IMG/VR virus record: IMGVR_UViG_3300027734_000004
Span: 1-57,528 of that record
DNA length: 57,528 nt
Source: a virus
Reading direction: 5' to 3' (one strand)
Position numbers and translations under genes: made by a program. This document shows positions 23,306 through 32,175 of the stretch, one piece after another; within the stretch, counting starts at the first letter, position 1, and every line of letters starts with the position of its first letter. A model generated the notes under the pieces. That model did no database searches, was not told where the DNA came from, and worked only from the letters and a program-made list of their open reading frames with translations.

Positions 23306-23315
23306 TTAATCGGCA

Positions 23316-23339
23316 CCCCCTCTCTTAACGGGGAGGGGG
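23316..23339 (+). other. GC-rich hairpin after the major capsid gene
   Basis: CCCCCTC (23316-23322) pairs with GAGGGGG (23333-23339). No T-run follows, so this is not a standard terminator. Hairpins placed here can protect the 3' end of capsid mRNA from exonucleases or act as processing sites; that function is inferred. Confidence 0.5.
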
Positions 23340-23359
23340 AAACCTTAAAGGAGGTCCAA

Positions 23360-23854
23360 ATGGGTATTACCACTTTTACCGGGCCGATTATGGCAGGCAA
23401 CGTGCTTAAGAGCGATGGCAGCGGCAACCTTGCCGGTGCTGGCGGTGATAGCGGGTTGGCCAATGTTGGCTACACTACAATGGCTCAGTCTCAGGCAATA
23501 ACGCAGGCAACTAACGGATCGTCTGCTGGTGTTTACACGACAGACATTGTCATCCCTGCTGACAGTCAGATTATTGGCATTGATTTGCTGGTATCTACTA
23601 TTTGGTCAGGTGCTGCGTCCACGCTTGGAATCGGAACCACAGTTTCAGCTACGGCGCTGACTGCTGCTGGCGCTGTTGCAGGCGGAACCAAGGGTGTCGT
23701 TGCTGCCAATCCCGGCACAGTCGATGCTGCAATCGCCAATTGGCGTGATGTTGGTGCAAACGACATCCGTATTTTGGTGACATCTACCAATACGGGTACT
23801 GGCGTCGGTGTTTTGACCGTTCGCTATATTCAGTCCAACAACCTCACGGCATAA
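23360..23854 (+). CDS. Head-module beta-rich protein, 164 aa
   Basis: The ATG at 23360 follows AAAGGAGG. The protein begins MGITTFTGPIMAGNVLKSDG, a pattern met in phage head or fibre accessory proteins, and the rest is Ala/Gly/Thr-rich beta structure (GTTVSATALTAAGAVAGG). No catalytic site is seen. The position straight after the major capsid gene suggests a minor head or decoration protein. Confidence 0.65.
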   Translation: MGITTFTGPIMAGNVLKSDGSGNLAGAGGDSGLANVGYTTMAQSQAITQATNGSSAGVYTTDIVIPADSQIIGIDLLVSTIWSGAASTLGIGTTVSATALTAAGAVAGGTKGVVAANPGTVDAAIANWRDVGANDIRILVTSTNTGTGVGVLTVRYIQSNNLTA

Positions 23855-23865
23855 GGAGACTCATC

Positions 23866-24150
23866 ATGAAGGGTCGTAAATCACGCGCATCTGGTGGCGT
23901 TAATGAAATGGCGCAGAATCAATCACAAAAGAACATGCGCTACACCTACGAAAGCAATGTCAACGACGAAGCTGAAAAGCGTAAGCGCGGTGGCAAGACT
24001 GTCGGTAAAGTCAAAGGCATGGATGCTATGGCCTGCGCAAGCCGCAAGCCACGCAAGTCCGGTGGATCTTGCGATAGCGGCAGTCCGTTTTCGTCCGCCC
24101 GCGCAGGTACCCCTGCAAAGGGTCGTAATGTCAGCGGTTCGTTAAGCTAA
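23866..24150 (+). CDS. Small basic Gly-Gly-motif protein, 94 aa
   Basis: The ATG at 23866 follows AAGGAGACTCATC. The sequence is highly basic with three Gly-Gly motifs (RASGGVNEM, RKRGGKTVGKVKGM, RKSGGSCD) and little predicted fold. It shares this motif type with the 1798-, 542-, 191-, 1759- and 1105-residue proteins. It is probably disordered and may be carried in the virion. A terminator follows. Confidence 0.65.
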   Translation: MKGRKSRASGGVNEMAQNQSQKNMRYTYESNVNDEAEKRKRGGKTVGKVKGMDAMACASRKPRKSGGSCDSGSPFSSARAGTPAKGRNVSGSLS

Positions 24151-24175
24151 TCGCTAAGACTTTGTGAAAATAAGG

Positions 24176-24200
24176 CGGGGGCTTAGCGGCCCCCGTTTTA
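24176..24200 (+). terminator. Intrinsic terminator in the head module
   Basis: CGGGGGC (24176-24182) pairs with GCCCCCG (24189-24195) over TTAGCG, followed by TTTTA. It separates the capsid transcript from the connector genes. Confidence 0.8.
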
Positions 24201-24214
24201 CTATGGAGAGCAGT

Positions 24215-24484
24215 ATGTCTGATACTTGGCAGCGTAAAGAGGGCCAGTCTAAGTCTGGTGGATTGAACGACAAGGGGCGCGCTTCCCTTCGTGCAGAAGG
24301 TCACGACATAAAGCGCCCGGTCACCGCTGGCGAAGCGGATCGCAGCCCTGCGGCAGCAGATAGGCGCGATAACTTCCGTTCACGGATGTGCGGAATGAAA
24401 GAAAAACTCACGTCAGCAAAGACAGCGCATGATCCGAATAGCCGGATTAATTTGGCTCTTAAAAGATGGGACGTGAAGTGCTAG
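24215..24484 (+). CDS. DUF6321-like phage protein, 89 aa
   Basis: I chose ATG 24215 because GGAGAG precedes it; a longer frame from 24164 would start before the terminator. The protein carries the conserved tracts SKSGGLNDKGRASLRAEG and RDNFRSRMCGMKEKLTSAKT, then DPNSRINLALKRW. This matches my memory of the DUF6321 family found in phage structural regions. The function is not known. The sequence is basic and compact, and could contact DNA or capsid. Confidence 0.75.
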   Translation: MSDTWQRKEGQSKSGGLNDKGRASLRAEGHDIKRPVTAGEADRSPAAADRRDNFRSRMCGMKEKLTSAKTAHDPNSRINLALKRWDVKC

Positions 24485-24487
24485 TCT

Positions 24488-24510
24488 AGCGCTTCAATAA
24501 GTGCTATTTA
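24488..24510 (+). terminator. Possible weak terminator
   Basis: AGCGCTT (24488-24494) pairs with AAGTGCT (24499-24505) with one G-U pair over CAAT, followed by ATTTA. The T-run is poor, so this may only be an intergenic hairpin. Confidence 0.3.
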
Positions 24511-24542
24511 ACAACATAGAATTTTGAAAAAGGAAAATTGGC

Positions 24543-25346
24543 ATGGCCACCTTTAATACCACTGGCGTTGTTAACCAATCCATTAGTCGCATTGGCGTCA
24601 CTGAACCGTTCGAACTTCAAGTCTCCCGTGGCCAGATCACAGGCCATGCGGTTGAACTTATTTCCGGGATAAGCGGTAGCGTTGGAACGTCTTACATAAC
24701 AGTTTGGAACCAAAACACGGTTTACGCCTATCTTTCTACAGCTTCGGTTATGAAGATTTCAAGCAGCAGCGCAAGTGATACCGCTGCGGGTACTGGAGCC
24801 CGCACCATTTTAATTGATGGCTTGGATGCCGATTATAACCAGATCAGCGAGACAGTGACGCTCAATGGGCAGACAGCCGTTAATACCGCTAATAGCTACC
24901 TTCGCGTTTTTCACATTGCTGTATTAACGGCAGGAACTGGGGAAGCCGCTGCCGGTTCAATATATGCTGGAACAGGAACAGTAACCTCTGGTGTTCCAGC
25001 CGTAATCTACAGCGTTTATGCTACTGCCAATGGCGCAACCGCAGCTATTTGGACTGTCCCTGCCGGATATACAGCATATCTGACAGGGTACGCATCAGGC
25101 TATTCAAATGCTTCTGCAACCGCAAATGGAACTGTCTCTCTTTGCGTAAGGCCGTTTGGATCTGTTTTTGACACTATTTCGCAGCTTCGCGTTTCCAACG
25201 GTGTTCAGGGATGGATCGCGTTTCAGTACCCCATCGCTGTCGCTGAAAAGTCTGATATTGAAATTCGGGCTGTTTCTTCAGCGGCAAGTTCTGGTGTGAC
25301 CACTGAATTCCAACTTGTATATATCAAGAACGAAGGCGCTCTTTAA
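24543..25346 (+). CDS. Beta-rich structural protein, 267 aa
   Basis: The ATG at 24543 follows AAAGGAAAATTGGC. The protein is almost all short beta strands with Ser, Thr, Gly and Ala (GISGSVGTSYITVWNQNTVY, LTGYASGYSNASATANGTVS), the composition of phage head- or tail-surface proteins. It lies between the head genes and the gp4-like adaptor, so a head-vertex or connector-associated protein is likely. No specific family is recognised. Confidence 0.65.
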   Translation: MATFNTTGVVNQSISRIGVTEPFELQVSRGQITGHAVELISGISGSVGTSYITVWNQNTVYAYLSTASVMKISSSSASDTAAGTGARTILIDGLDADYNQISETVTLNGQTAVNTANSYLRVFHIAVLTAGTGEAAAGSIYAGTGTVTSGVPAVIYSVYATANGATAAIWTVPAGYTAYLTGYASGYSNASATANGTVSLCVRPFGSVFDTISQLRVSNGVQGWIAFQYPIAVAEKSDIEIRAVSSAASSGVTTEFQLVYIKNEGAL

Positions 25347-25357
25347 GGGGTAACGGC

Positions 25358-26047
25358 ATGACCGTAAGCGGCACTTTTAATTACAATCCGTCGCTTGGCG
25401 AACTGACACTGTATGCCTTTAACCTGTGCGGCATTCGCAATACTGCGTTGCTTCAGGAGCATATGGAATCAGCGCGCATGGCAGCGAACCTGTTGCTTGG
25501 CCGCTGGTCTTCTGAGGGTGTTAACCTGTGGATGGTAAACCTTCAAACAATCCCACTGGTTGCAGGCCAATCAGAATACACATTGCCTGCCAATAACATT
25601 GTCATGCTCGACACCTATATTGAGACTGACGATGGCTCTGGACCGCCAATTGACCGCTTGATCTTGCCAATCAGCCGCACTGAATATGCTTCATACCCCA
25701 ATAAAGAGCAGCAGGGCTTCCCCACAACGTACTGGCAGGACCGTCAGATCACTAGCACTGTGTCGCTGTGGCCAGTCCCTGATGGCACCCAGACGTCTTT
25801 GAAATACTATCAGGTATGCCAGATTGATGACGCTGACTTTGCCAACGGACAAACGGTCAACGCCCCTGTCTATTTCCTTGAGGCTTTTGCTTATGGGTTG
25901 GCGCAGCGTTTAGCCATGATTTGGGCTCCAGATCGCCTTCAGATCTTAAAGCCTTTGGCCGACGAAGCTTATCAAATTGCAGCAATGCAGAACGTGGAAA
26001 CAGCCCAGCAGTACATTTCCCCAATGATCTCTGGCTATTTTAGGTAG
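25358..26047 (+). CDS. P22 gp4-like head-tail adaptor, 229 aa
   Basis: The sequence has the look of the packaged-DNA-stabilising adaptor that binds below the portal: an N-terminal helical start (LGELTLYAFNLCGIRNTALL, then LLGRWSSEGVNLWMV), a beta segment (PLVAGQSEYTLPANNIVMLD), and the tract GFPTTYWQDRQITSTVSLWP. The C-terminus is helical (LEAFAYGLAQRLAMIW). Length and order fit P22 gp4-type proteins. Its neighbours are structural proteins and the receptor-binding cassette. Confidence 0.8.
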   Translation: MTVSGTFNYNPSLGELTLYAFNLCGIRNTALLQEHMESARMAANLLLGRWSSEGVNLWMVNLQTIPLVAGQSEYTLPANNIVMLDTYIETDDGSGPPIDRLILPISRTEYASYPNKEQQGFPTTYWQDRQITSTVSLWPVPDGTQTSLKYYQVCQIDDADFANGQTVNAPVYFLEAFAYGLAQRLAMIWAPDRLQILKPLADEAYQIAAMQNVETAQQYISPMISGYFR

Positions 26048-26052
26048 GATAA

Positions 26053-26859
26053 ATGGCATACGCCTCACAGTCAGGTCGGGCCAGAACAAGTTCATCAGGG
26101 CCCCAAGCGCATGCAATCTGTGACCGCTGCGGGTTTCGTTACAACCATGTCGATCTTCAGTGGCAGTATGACTGGCGCGGTGCGGCATTGCAGAATACCC
26201 GCATCCTTGTCTGCAATAGCTGCTTGGATACACCTCAAGACCAATTGCGGGCTATCGTGGTCCCTGCTGACCCTGTGCCAATCATGCAGGCGCGTGTGCA
26301 GGATTTTCAGACGGCTGAAACCGATTATCAGACTGTCACTGCGCCACCCATCATTGATCCGACTACGGGCATCCCAATACCTGTTAACGTGACGCTCACA
26401 ACTGAGGATGGGGTGAATTTGGTTACGCAGCAGGTTGGTCCGCCACTTGGCTTGACCCAAGGTGCCGTTATGCCGCTGGTTGGTAAGGAGCATTTTTCCG
26501 TCAAGCTTAACCCACTGTCGATTACTTCAATTGGAACGGATGTAGTTACAGTCACGTTTGCAACCCCCCATGGCCTTTCAACAAATGATCAGATTTCCGT
26601 TGAAGGGCTTGAAGCCCCTCAGGCAAACGGGTTTTACAGCATAACAGTTACGACAGCTACAGCATTTACCTATCAAACAAATACGGTTATATCTGCCGGG
26701 TCGCTGCTTACCGCTTCGACAAACGTGGTCACGGCTCTGGTTGGTATCCCATACGGCTTCACTCAGATACCGCAAACTGGTATCGGTGTTTCCGGCACTA
26801 CCGGCCTTTCCTATGGGGTTTGGGACCAGTCACTCTGGGATCAGGCTAATTGGAGTTAG
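26053..26859 (+). CDS. Tail protein with N-terminal zinc ribbon, 268 aa
   Basis: Near the N-terminus are two CxxC pairs (CDRCGFRY at about residue 23 and CNSC about 30 residues later), a zinc-ribbon layout, with a tryptophan pattern between them (DLQWQYDWRGAAL). The rest is beta-rich with an Ig-like segment (GTDVVTVTFATPHGLSTNDQ). It ends in YGVWDQSLWDQANWS. Zinc-ribbon tail proteins beside gp4-like adaptors are common in podovirus-type genomes. The precise part of the tail is unknown. Confidence 0.7.
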   Translation: MAYASQSGRARTSSSGPQAHAICDRCGFRYNHVDLQWQYDWRGAALQNTRILVCNSCLDTPQDQLRAIVVPADPVPIMQARVQDFQTAETDYQTVTAPPIIDPTTGIPIPVNVTLTTEDGVNLVTQQVGPPLGLTQGAVMPLVGKEHFSVKLNPLSITSIGTDVVTVTFATPHGLSTNDQISVEGLEAPQANGFYSITVTTATAFTYQTNTVISAGSLLTASTNVVTALVGIPYGFTQIPQTGIGVSGTTGLSYGVWDQSLWDQANWS

Positions 26860-26928
26860 ACGATGACAGTACCGTATATCTTCACGTCTGGAACGCCCAT
26901 CAGCGCATCGCAGGTCAACGTTAATTTT
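26851..26928 (+). repeat. Tailspike anchor repeat, copy 1
   Basis: This 78-bp segment is about 88 percent identical by eye to 28465-28542. It covers the ribosome-binding region (TGGAGTTAGACG), the start codon and about the first 20 codons of the tailspike gene. The two copies frame the first receptor-binding gene as a cassette. Confidence 0.85.
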
Positions 26929-28419
26929 GCTGCGGTCGTTGAATACGATCCGCCATTTACTGGTGCAGTAACCAGCGGGTACACGATAGCCGATAGATTG
27001 TCTCAGACCGTTTCCGTTAAGGATTTTGGCGCTGTTGGCAATGGCGTGGCTGACGATACAGCAGCAATTCAGGCGGCAATTTCTTACGCCGCTTCTGCCG
27101 CACAATCTATCCAGTATACGTCGATTTCGGCGCAATCATCAATAACTGTATGTTTCCCTGCCGGTCTATATTTAGTTACATCAACCATTACGGTTCCTAA
27201 CGCACAAGTTAATTTTCTTCTTTCAGGAATGGGTGGGCGCGCAACTTTTGTAGGTGCAAATCCTGCTACCATTAAGTGCTTTGTCATGCAGCAAGTACGT
27301 AACATAATTTTTAGTAACTTAAATTGGATTGGTTTTACCACTGCAACTGAGTGGGACACAAACAACATAGACACCAATCTTATTAGATATATTGATTGCG
27401 ATTTTATTAACTGCGGGATTGGCGTTGACACTGTATCATTCGCTACAAGCCGATCTACGGTTCTGGTTTTTGATAGATGTCGCGCAGGTGGAACCAACCT
27501 ATTTGTTAAGTCATTTTGTGATATGACTATAATCAACAATAGTCATTTTAGGAACGCTGACGCAGACGGCGCGTTTATTTTTGCTGATAGCCAGTTAATT
27601 ATAAACAATACGCTATTCACACCGTATTTTGCAGGAGCAAATTGCAGGTGGATTGACATTACAAATGAGTTTTCAGCAGCGTATGGTAGGTCATCGGTTT
27701 CATTAAATAGCTGCCGATTTGGGCCTGAAAGTGGCGGTGGTATTCCGATTATATATTCATCCTTAGACGGAAATACCGCGCAAGGACAACGCACTACAGT
27801 TACTCATATTAGTATTCGTGACTGCTATATGGGCTGCGCCAATACTTTAACACCGCGAGCATTGATAGTTTTGCGTACTAACTCGGCAGGGACAGCTACT
27901 TTAGCCCCTAACCTAATATTAATTTCAGGTGGTAGTTCGAATGCATACAACGGATTAGTTGTAACCGAAAGCGATTCTTTACCCACTGGATATAATGTTG
28001 GGCAGTTCGTAATTGACATTGATGCAACGGCGCAAGGCGGATACGGATCAAGCACTACTGCCCCAACAAGACCTCTTGTCGAAGCACAATTGGAAATGTT
28101 CGTTGCAAACTGGATTTATGACATTAAGACTATAACTTCCGCTGGGGGCGCTATTACTTATGACACTGGCAGTCGTACATTCCTCAGGTTTGCTACAGAC
28201 TACGATACTAGGTTAATCAATCTAACGCAAGTTCGTGATGGCCACAAAGTTACTATGCTTTTCACAAATTCCAAATGGACTATATATGATGCAAGCCAAT
28301 CAGGAAATTTCAAGTTGGCTGGAGGCGCTAATTTTTATTCCTCAGCTAACGACACTTTATCGGTCGTTTATAACGGAACGACAGGCCTGTGGTATGAAAC
28401 AAGCCGTTCGCTAAATTAG
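26863..28419 (+). CDS. Pectate-lyase-fold tailspike, 518 aa
   Basis: After a short anchor (MTVPYIFTSGTPISASQVNV) the protein has the motif SVKDFGAVGNGVADDTAAIQ near residues 50-70. This is the hallmark of right-handed beta-helix phage tailspikes with a pectate-lyase-like fold that bind or cut surface polysaccharide. The following about 350 residues show regular beta-helix repeats rich in Asn, Ser and Ile. The base composition of this gene is lower in G+C than its neighbours, as is usual for exchanged receptor-binding genes. The substrate cannot be told. Confidence 0.88.
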   Translation: MTVPYIFTSGTPISASQVNVNFAAVVEYDPPFTGAVTSGYTIADRLSQTVSVKDFGAVGNGVADDTAAIQAAISYAASAAQSIQYTSISAQSSITVCFPAGLYLVTSTITVPNAQVNFLLSGMGGRATFVGANPATIKCFVMQQVRNIIFSNLNWIGFTTATEWDTNNIDTNLIRYIDCDFINCGIGVDTVSFATSRSTVLVFDRCRAGGTNLFVKSFCDMTIINNSHFRNADADGAFIFADSQLIINNTLFTPYFAGANCRWIDITNEFSAAYGRSSVSLNSCRFGPESGGGIPIIYSSLDGNTAQGQRTTVTHISIRDCYMGCANTLTPRALIVLRTNSAGTATLAPNLILISGGSSNAYNGLVVTESDSLPTGYNVGQFVIDIDATAQGGYGSSTTAPTRPLVEAQLEMFVANWIYDIKTITSAGGAITYDTGSRTFLRFATDYDTRLINLTQVRDGHKVTMLFTNSKWTIYDASQSGNFKLAGGANFYSSANDTLSVVYNGTTGLWYETSRSLN

Positions 28420-28464
28420 TATATTGTATTAGTAACATAGAACCCTGTTACCTCATCAGGGATT

Positions 28465-28542
28465 TGGAGTTAGACGATGGCAGTACCATATACCTTCACT
28501 TCTAGCACGCTCATCAGAGCATCGCAGGTCAACGATAATTTT
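28465..28542 (+). repeat. Tailspike anchor repeat, copy 2
   Basis: The second copy of the 78-bp anchor segment, including ribosome-binding site, start codon and the first about 20 codons of the esterase-type tail protein. See copy 1 at 26851-26928. Confidence 0.85.
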
Positions 28543-30234
28543 TCCACGTTGTCCGACGAGGTTAATATCGCCCTTGGGGATCGTGGCCCTGTCCTGATTG
28601 CCATTACAGGTCAATCGAACGCCGTGGGCGTCTACAGCGGCGGTAACAACCCTTTGAACCCGTTGGTCAAGACGTGGAACCCCCTTACGTCTGCATGGGT
28701 GTCTGGTGGCCAGTATACGGCAGCGCCTTGGACTTCTTCATCCCCAACCGGCAACAGCAGCAACAATAATTTCTCGCTGTCCGCCGCGCACTACATTGCT
28801 GAAAAAACAGGACGCAAAGTCTACATTGTCTATGACGCCGTTGGTGGTCAGAGCATCACCCAATGGGTTCCAGCCACCCAACCACGCTACGTCGGAATCA
28901 AGACTAAGGTTCAGGCCGCAATCGCATCCCCAGAGCTTGTTGCTGCTGGCAAAACAACCATTGACTTCTTGATATGGGCGCAGGGTGAAGAGAACGGTGC
29001 TGGCGAAAACGGAATGACGTTTGCGACTTACACGACATACATAACCAACCTTGACAAGCAGTTCCGTGGTGATCCGGCTGACCCTGTCACCTACCCCGGC
29101 GAAAGCTGGGTTGAGGACTTCACCCCGTTCTTCATCATGGGGATGTCCCCGCTCCACGACCGTTATATGATTAGCCCTGCGTTGCAGTCGTTTTCCAATT
29201 TGTCAAATGGCCGTTGGCGCTATCTTTCGACCCGCAGCTTGCGGACGGAGTATCAGGAACTTGGCACTGGCGATTACACGCACTGGCTTGGCCCATCGCT
29301 CTGGGACGGTGGCTACAACATCATTGGCCCTGCGTTTGTTAATAACGAGCGCGTTGCCCAACAGGCAGATGGAACACTGTTCTGGGATCGGGGTAGTGGT
29401 ACGGCTAATGCGGCTGATACTATTGTCATTTCGACGTTTGATACGCTGGTTAGCTGGGATAGCCGCACCAGCGGTGTGCTGTTGCAAGAGACTTTTTCTG
29501 GCACTGGAGCGGCGGTTTCTTTTGTGCTGGATTATCGCGGCACCACCATTTCTGAAGTGACTGTTGGCGGCGTAGTCAAGACCAGCCCGACCGATTATTC
29601 AGTTAGCACGGCCAGCGATGGTCGCAAAACGATTACATTTGTAGTGGCCCCTGCTTCCGGCACGGACAATGTTGTAGTCAAGTATGGCGCAGCAATCAAT
29701 GCGGTAGGTGCAGCCAATAGTTTCGCTTGGGGCTATGCCTGCTATCCTGATGGCAACTACACGTTTACGGGTGGCTATGTTGTTGCCACTTCTAACCTAT
29801 GTAACTACTCTTTTGCCTATGGCCGCGAACTCTATCTTGGCGATGCGGGCGACTTTGGCGCATTGTTTGGCTTCCAGAACAACCTTGCAGCGCCTTACAG
29901 TTTTGCGGCTGGGCGTGGCCACACGGTGTCTGATGATTACAGCGCTGCGGTCGGCAAGTTTTCTACATATACTACAACACAAGCTGATCCTGTTGCGTTT
30001 CAGATTGGTGTTGGAACGACCACAAGTAACCGCGCCAATGCTTTTGCTGTTCGTGCTTCTGGTGTCACAGAACATAAGACGTTGACGGTTGCTACGCTTC
30101 CCGCTGCGGGAACAATTGGTCGCAGGGCTTTTGTTACCGACGCTACAGCCACAACATTTGCTTCGACCGTTGCAGGCGGTGGGTCTAACAAAGTTCCGGT
30201 CTATGACAACGGTACTAATTGGGTTATAGGTTAA
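28477..30234 (+). CDS. SGNH-hydrolase tailspike (acetylesterase-like), 585 aa
   Basis: The first about 20 residues repeat the anchor of the previous tailspike. Residues about 35-50 (PVLIAITGQSNAVGVYSGG) carry the block I GQSN motif of the sialate-O-acetylesterase/SGNH family, and LIWAQGEENGAGENG near 165 matches the QGE motif of that family. The enzyme would remove acetyl groups from host surface glycans. A beta-rich C-terminal part ends in VPVYDNGTNWVIG, a motif often seen at fibre tips. The catalytic His-Asp pair may lie in the GTGDYTHWLGPSLWDGG region near residue 270, but I am not certain of it. Confidence 0.85.
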   Translation: MAVPYTFTSSTLIRASQVNDNFSTLSDEVNIALGDRGPVLIAITGQSNAVGVYSGGNNPLNPLVKTWNPLTSAWVSGGQYTAAPWTSSSPTGNSSNNNFSLSAAHYIAEKTGRKVYIVYDAVGGQSITQWVPATQPRYVGIKTKVQAAIASPELVAAGKTTIDFLIWAQGEENGAGENGMTFATYTTYITNLDKQFRGDPADPVTYPGESWVEDFTPFFIMGMSPLHDRYMISPALQSFSNLSNGRWRYLSTRSLRTEYQELGTGDYTHWLGPSLWDGGYNIIGPAFVNNERVAQQADGTLFWDRGSGTANAADTIVISTFDTLVSWDSRTSGVLLQETFSGTGAAVSFVLDYRGTTISEVTVGGVVKTSPTDYSVSTASDGRKTITFVVAPASGTDNVVVKYGAAINAVGAANSFAWGYACYPDGNYTFTGGYVVATSNLCNYSFAYGRELYLGDAGDFGALFGFQNNLAAPYSFAAGRGHTVSDDYSAAVGKFSTYTTTQADPVAFQIGVGTTTSNRANAFAVRASGVTEHKTLTVATLPAAGTIGRRAFVTDATATTFASTVAGGGSNKVPVYDNGTNWVIG

Positions 30235-30259
30235 GCGCATGTATAAACAGGATTAGATC

Positions 30260-31828
30260 ATGGCCAATACAACAATTCCTCAACTTCCACTTGCAATCTC
30301 CCTAAGTGGTACAGAGCAATTAGAAATCGTTCAGGATGGCGTTTCCCGCCGCACAACAACCGGGACTGTCGCTGGCATCATAGCTGGCCCAACGGGACCA
30401 GCAGGGAATGCAGGCCCAACTGGCCCAACTGGTATAGTTGGCCCAACTGGACCAACAGGCCCTACAGGCGCTACAGGCGCTGCATCTTCTGTTGCTGGCC
30501 CAACAGGCCCTACTGGACCAACCGGCCCTACGGGCGCTGCATCTTCTGTTGCTGGCCCAACAGGCCCTACTGGCCCAACAGGTGCAACAGGGCCTACAGG
30601 CGCTGCATCGACGGTGGCAGGGCCTACAGGCCCAACAGGTGCAACAGGGCCTACAGGCGCTGCATCGACGGTGGCAGGGCCTACAGGGCCAACGGGCCCT
30701 ACAGGCACTACAGGCGCTGCATCGACGGTGGCAGGGCCTACAGGGCCTACAGGGCCAACGGGCCCTACAGGGCCTACAGGGCCAACGGGCCCTACAGGCA
30801 CTACAGGCGCTGCATCGACGGTGGCAGGGCCTACAGGGCCAACGGGCCCTACAGGCGCTGCATCGACGGTGGCAGGGCCTACGGGCCCAACAGGCACAGC
30901 AGGCACAGCAGGCCCAACTGGCCCTACAGGCGCGACTGGATCTGGTAGCATGGTCTATCCCGGCGCTGGCATAGCAAACTCCACTGGCACAGCTTGGGGT
31001 ACTAGTTATACGACAACAGGCACTGGCACAGTCGTGGCACTGGCAACATCGCCTGTATTTACAACGCCAGACCTCGGTACTCCATCTGCTGTAACTCTGA
31101 CTAGCGGAACTGGACTGCCGTTGACTACGGGTGTTACTGGCATTTTGCCATATGCCAACGGCGGCACAGGCGTTGCCGGTATTGCTAACGAAAACCGAAT
31201 AGTTAAGTCAAATAGTGGTAATACGGCATTAGCTTCATCGTCTATTACCGACGATGGTACCGTAGTTAGTATCGCTTACGGATTAACCGCATTGGGGATT
31301 GTAACTTGTAGTAGTGTTAACGCTACTACTGTTGGTGCCTCAAGTGCTTTTGCTGGCCCTGTAACTATAACAGGCGCAACCAGCGGCATAGTTTTCACTG
31401 TAACTGGTACCAGTTTGACAATAAATCCAAGTACCAGTGGCACTATAGCGATAGGGCTCACGTCTGGCACTGGCCTTATCACTGTGGGCCGATCTACCGC
31501 CTCGCAAACTGTAGGTATTGCTACTGGGGTGACCGCAAGCGGTAGCACTAAAACAGTCAACCTTGGTACAAGCGGCGCTGCTGGCAGCACAACCAACATA
31601 ACAGTTGGTTCAACAACTGGCACAAGCACCACAACGATGAACGGTAATACTGCCACTCCTGCTGGCGCAACGGCTATGACCAGTGGCTTCTTCTACATCC
31701 CCGCCGCTGCGGGCGCACCTAGCGGCGTACCTACAGCTATCACTGGAACTGTGCCGATGTACTATGATACAACAAACAACAGGTTTTATATATACAATGG
31801 CGCATGGAAACTCGTAGCATTAGTTTAA
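30260..31828 (+). CDS. Collagen-like tail fibre, 522 aa
   Basis: An N-terminal anchor of about 45 residues ([20 protein letters not shown]) leads into about 180 residues of Gly-X-Y repeats, mainly Gly-Pro-Thr, broken at intervals by AAS(S/T)VA spacers. A beta-rich shaft follows ([18 protein letters not shown] and similar), and the C-terminus is [20 protein letters not shown]. Phage collagen-like segments trimerise as rods in tail fibres. The frame is certain, because other frames over the repeat contain only low-complexity translations. The function is probably receptor contact. Confidence 0.88.
   Translation: MANTTIPQLPLAISLSGTEQLEIVQDGVSRRTTTGTVAGIIAGPTGPAGNAGPTGPTGIVGPTGPTGPTGATGAASSVAGPTGPTGPTGPTGAASSVAGPTGPTGPTGATGPTGAASTVAGPTGPTGATGPTGAASTVAGPTGPTGPTGTTGAASTVAGPTGPTGPTGPTGPTGPTGPTGTTGAASTVAGPTGPTGPTGAASTVAGPTGPTGTAGTAGPTGPTGATGSGSMVYPGAGIANSTGTAWGTSYTTTGTGTVVALATSPVFTTPDLGTPSAVTLTSGTGLPLTTGVTGILPYANGGTGVAGIANENRIVKSNSGNTALASSSITDDGTVVSIAYGLTALGIVTCSSVNATTVGASSAFAGPVTITGATSGIVFTVTGTSLTINPSTSGTIAIGLTSGTGLITVGRSTASQTVGIATGVTASGSTKTVNLGTSGAAGSTTNITVGSTTGTSTTTMNGNTATPAGATAMTSGFFYIPAAAGAPSGVPTAITGTVPMYYDTTNNRFYIYNGAWKLVALV
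30390..30945 (+). repeat. Tandem DNA repeats coding the collagen-like rod
   Basis: The unit GGCGCTGCATC(G/T)... followed by GTGGCAGGGCCTACAGG-type blocks recurs seven times, with variable numbers of 9-base Gly-Pro-Thr codons between. The array invites slippage, so fibre length may differ between particles or isolates. The short-read assembly length here may also be unreliable. Confidence 0.8.
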
Positions 31829-31838
31829 AGGAAAAATC

Positions 31839-32123
31839 ATGGCACTTTTACTGAGCATTGAAACTGAATTTGGCGTTCCAGCTACCTACTGGCGCGTGAG
31901 TGGGTACATGGAAAATTTCAAGCCTACCGGTACCACTAAGGCCAATGGTACGGTTATTATGGACGGTTTTGCAAATCAAGCTGCGGCTAGTGCGGCTGCG
32001 GCACCAATGGCGACCAAGGCATTTGAGATTTTGGGTGAAGATTATACCCCAGAAATGGATCGTGTAGCCATATACAACATAGCCAAGAAGCGTGAAGAGT
32101 TTGCAGGTGCAAAAGACGCTTAG
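31839..32123 (+). CDS. Small fibre-module protein, 94 aa
   Basis: The ATG at 31839 follows AAAGGAAAAATC. The product begins MALLLSIETEFGVPATYWRV and has an Ala-rich helix (NQAAASAAAAPMATKAFEIL), then a short basic end. Such small proteins after fibre genes may be fibre-assembly or tip proteins. No family is recognised with confidence. Confidence 0.6.
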   Translation: MALLLSIETEFGVPATYWRVSGYMENFKPTGTTKANGTVIMDGFANQAAASAAAAPMATKAFEILGEDYTPEMDRVAIYNIAKKREEFAGAKDA

Positions 32124-32175
32124 TTTAGCAATAGGCTTGGCTTTAGATATTTAACAATAATATAAGATTATATTT

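Noticed and set aside
30331-30951. Long minus-strand frame of about 206 codons (Val-Gly-Pro repeats) opposite the collagen-like fibre, and a +1 frame of Leu-Gln-Ala repeats
   Set aside because: Both are by-products of the tandem Gly-Pro-Thr codons; they have no ribosome-binding site and lie wholly within a well-supported gene.
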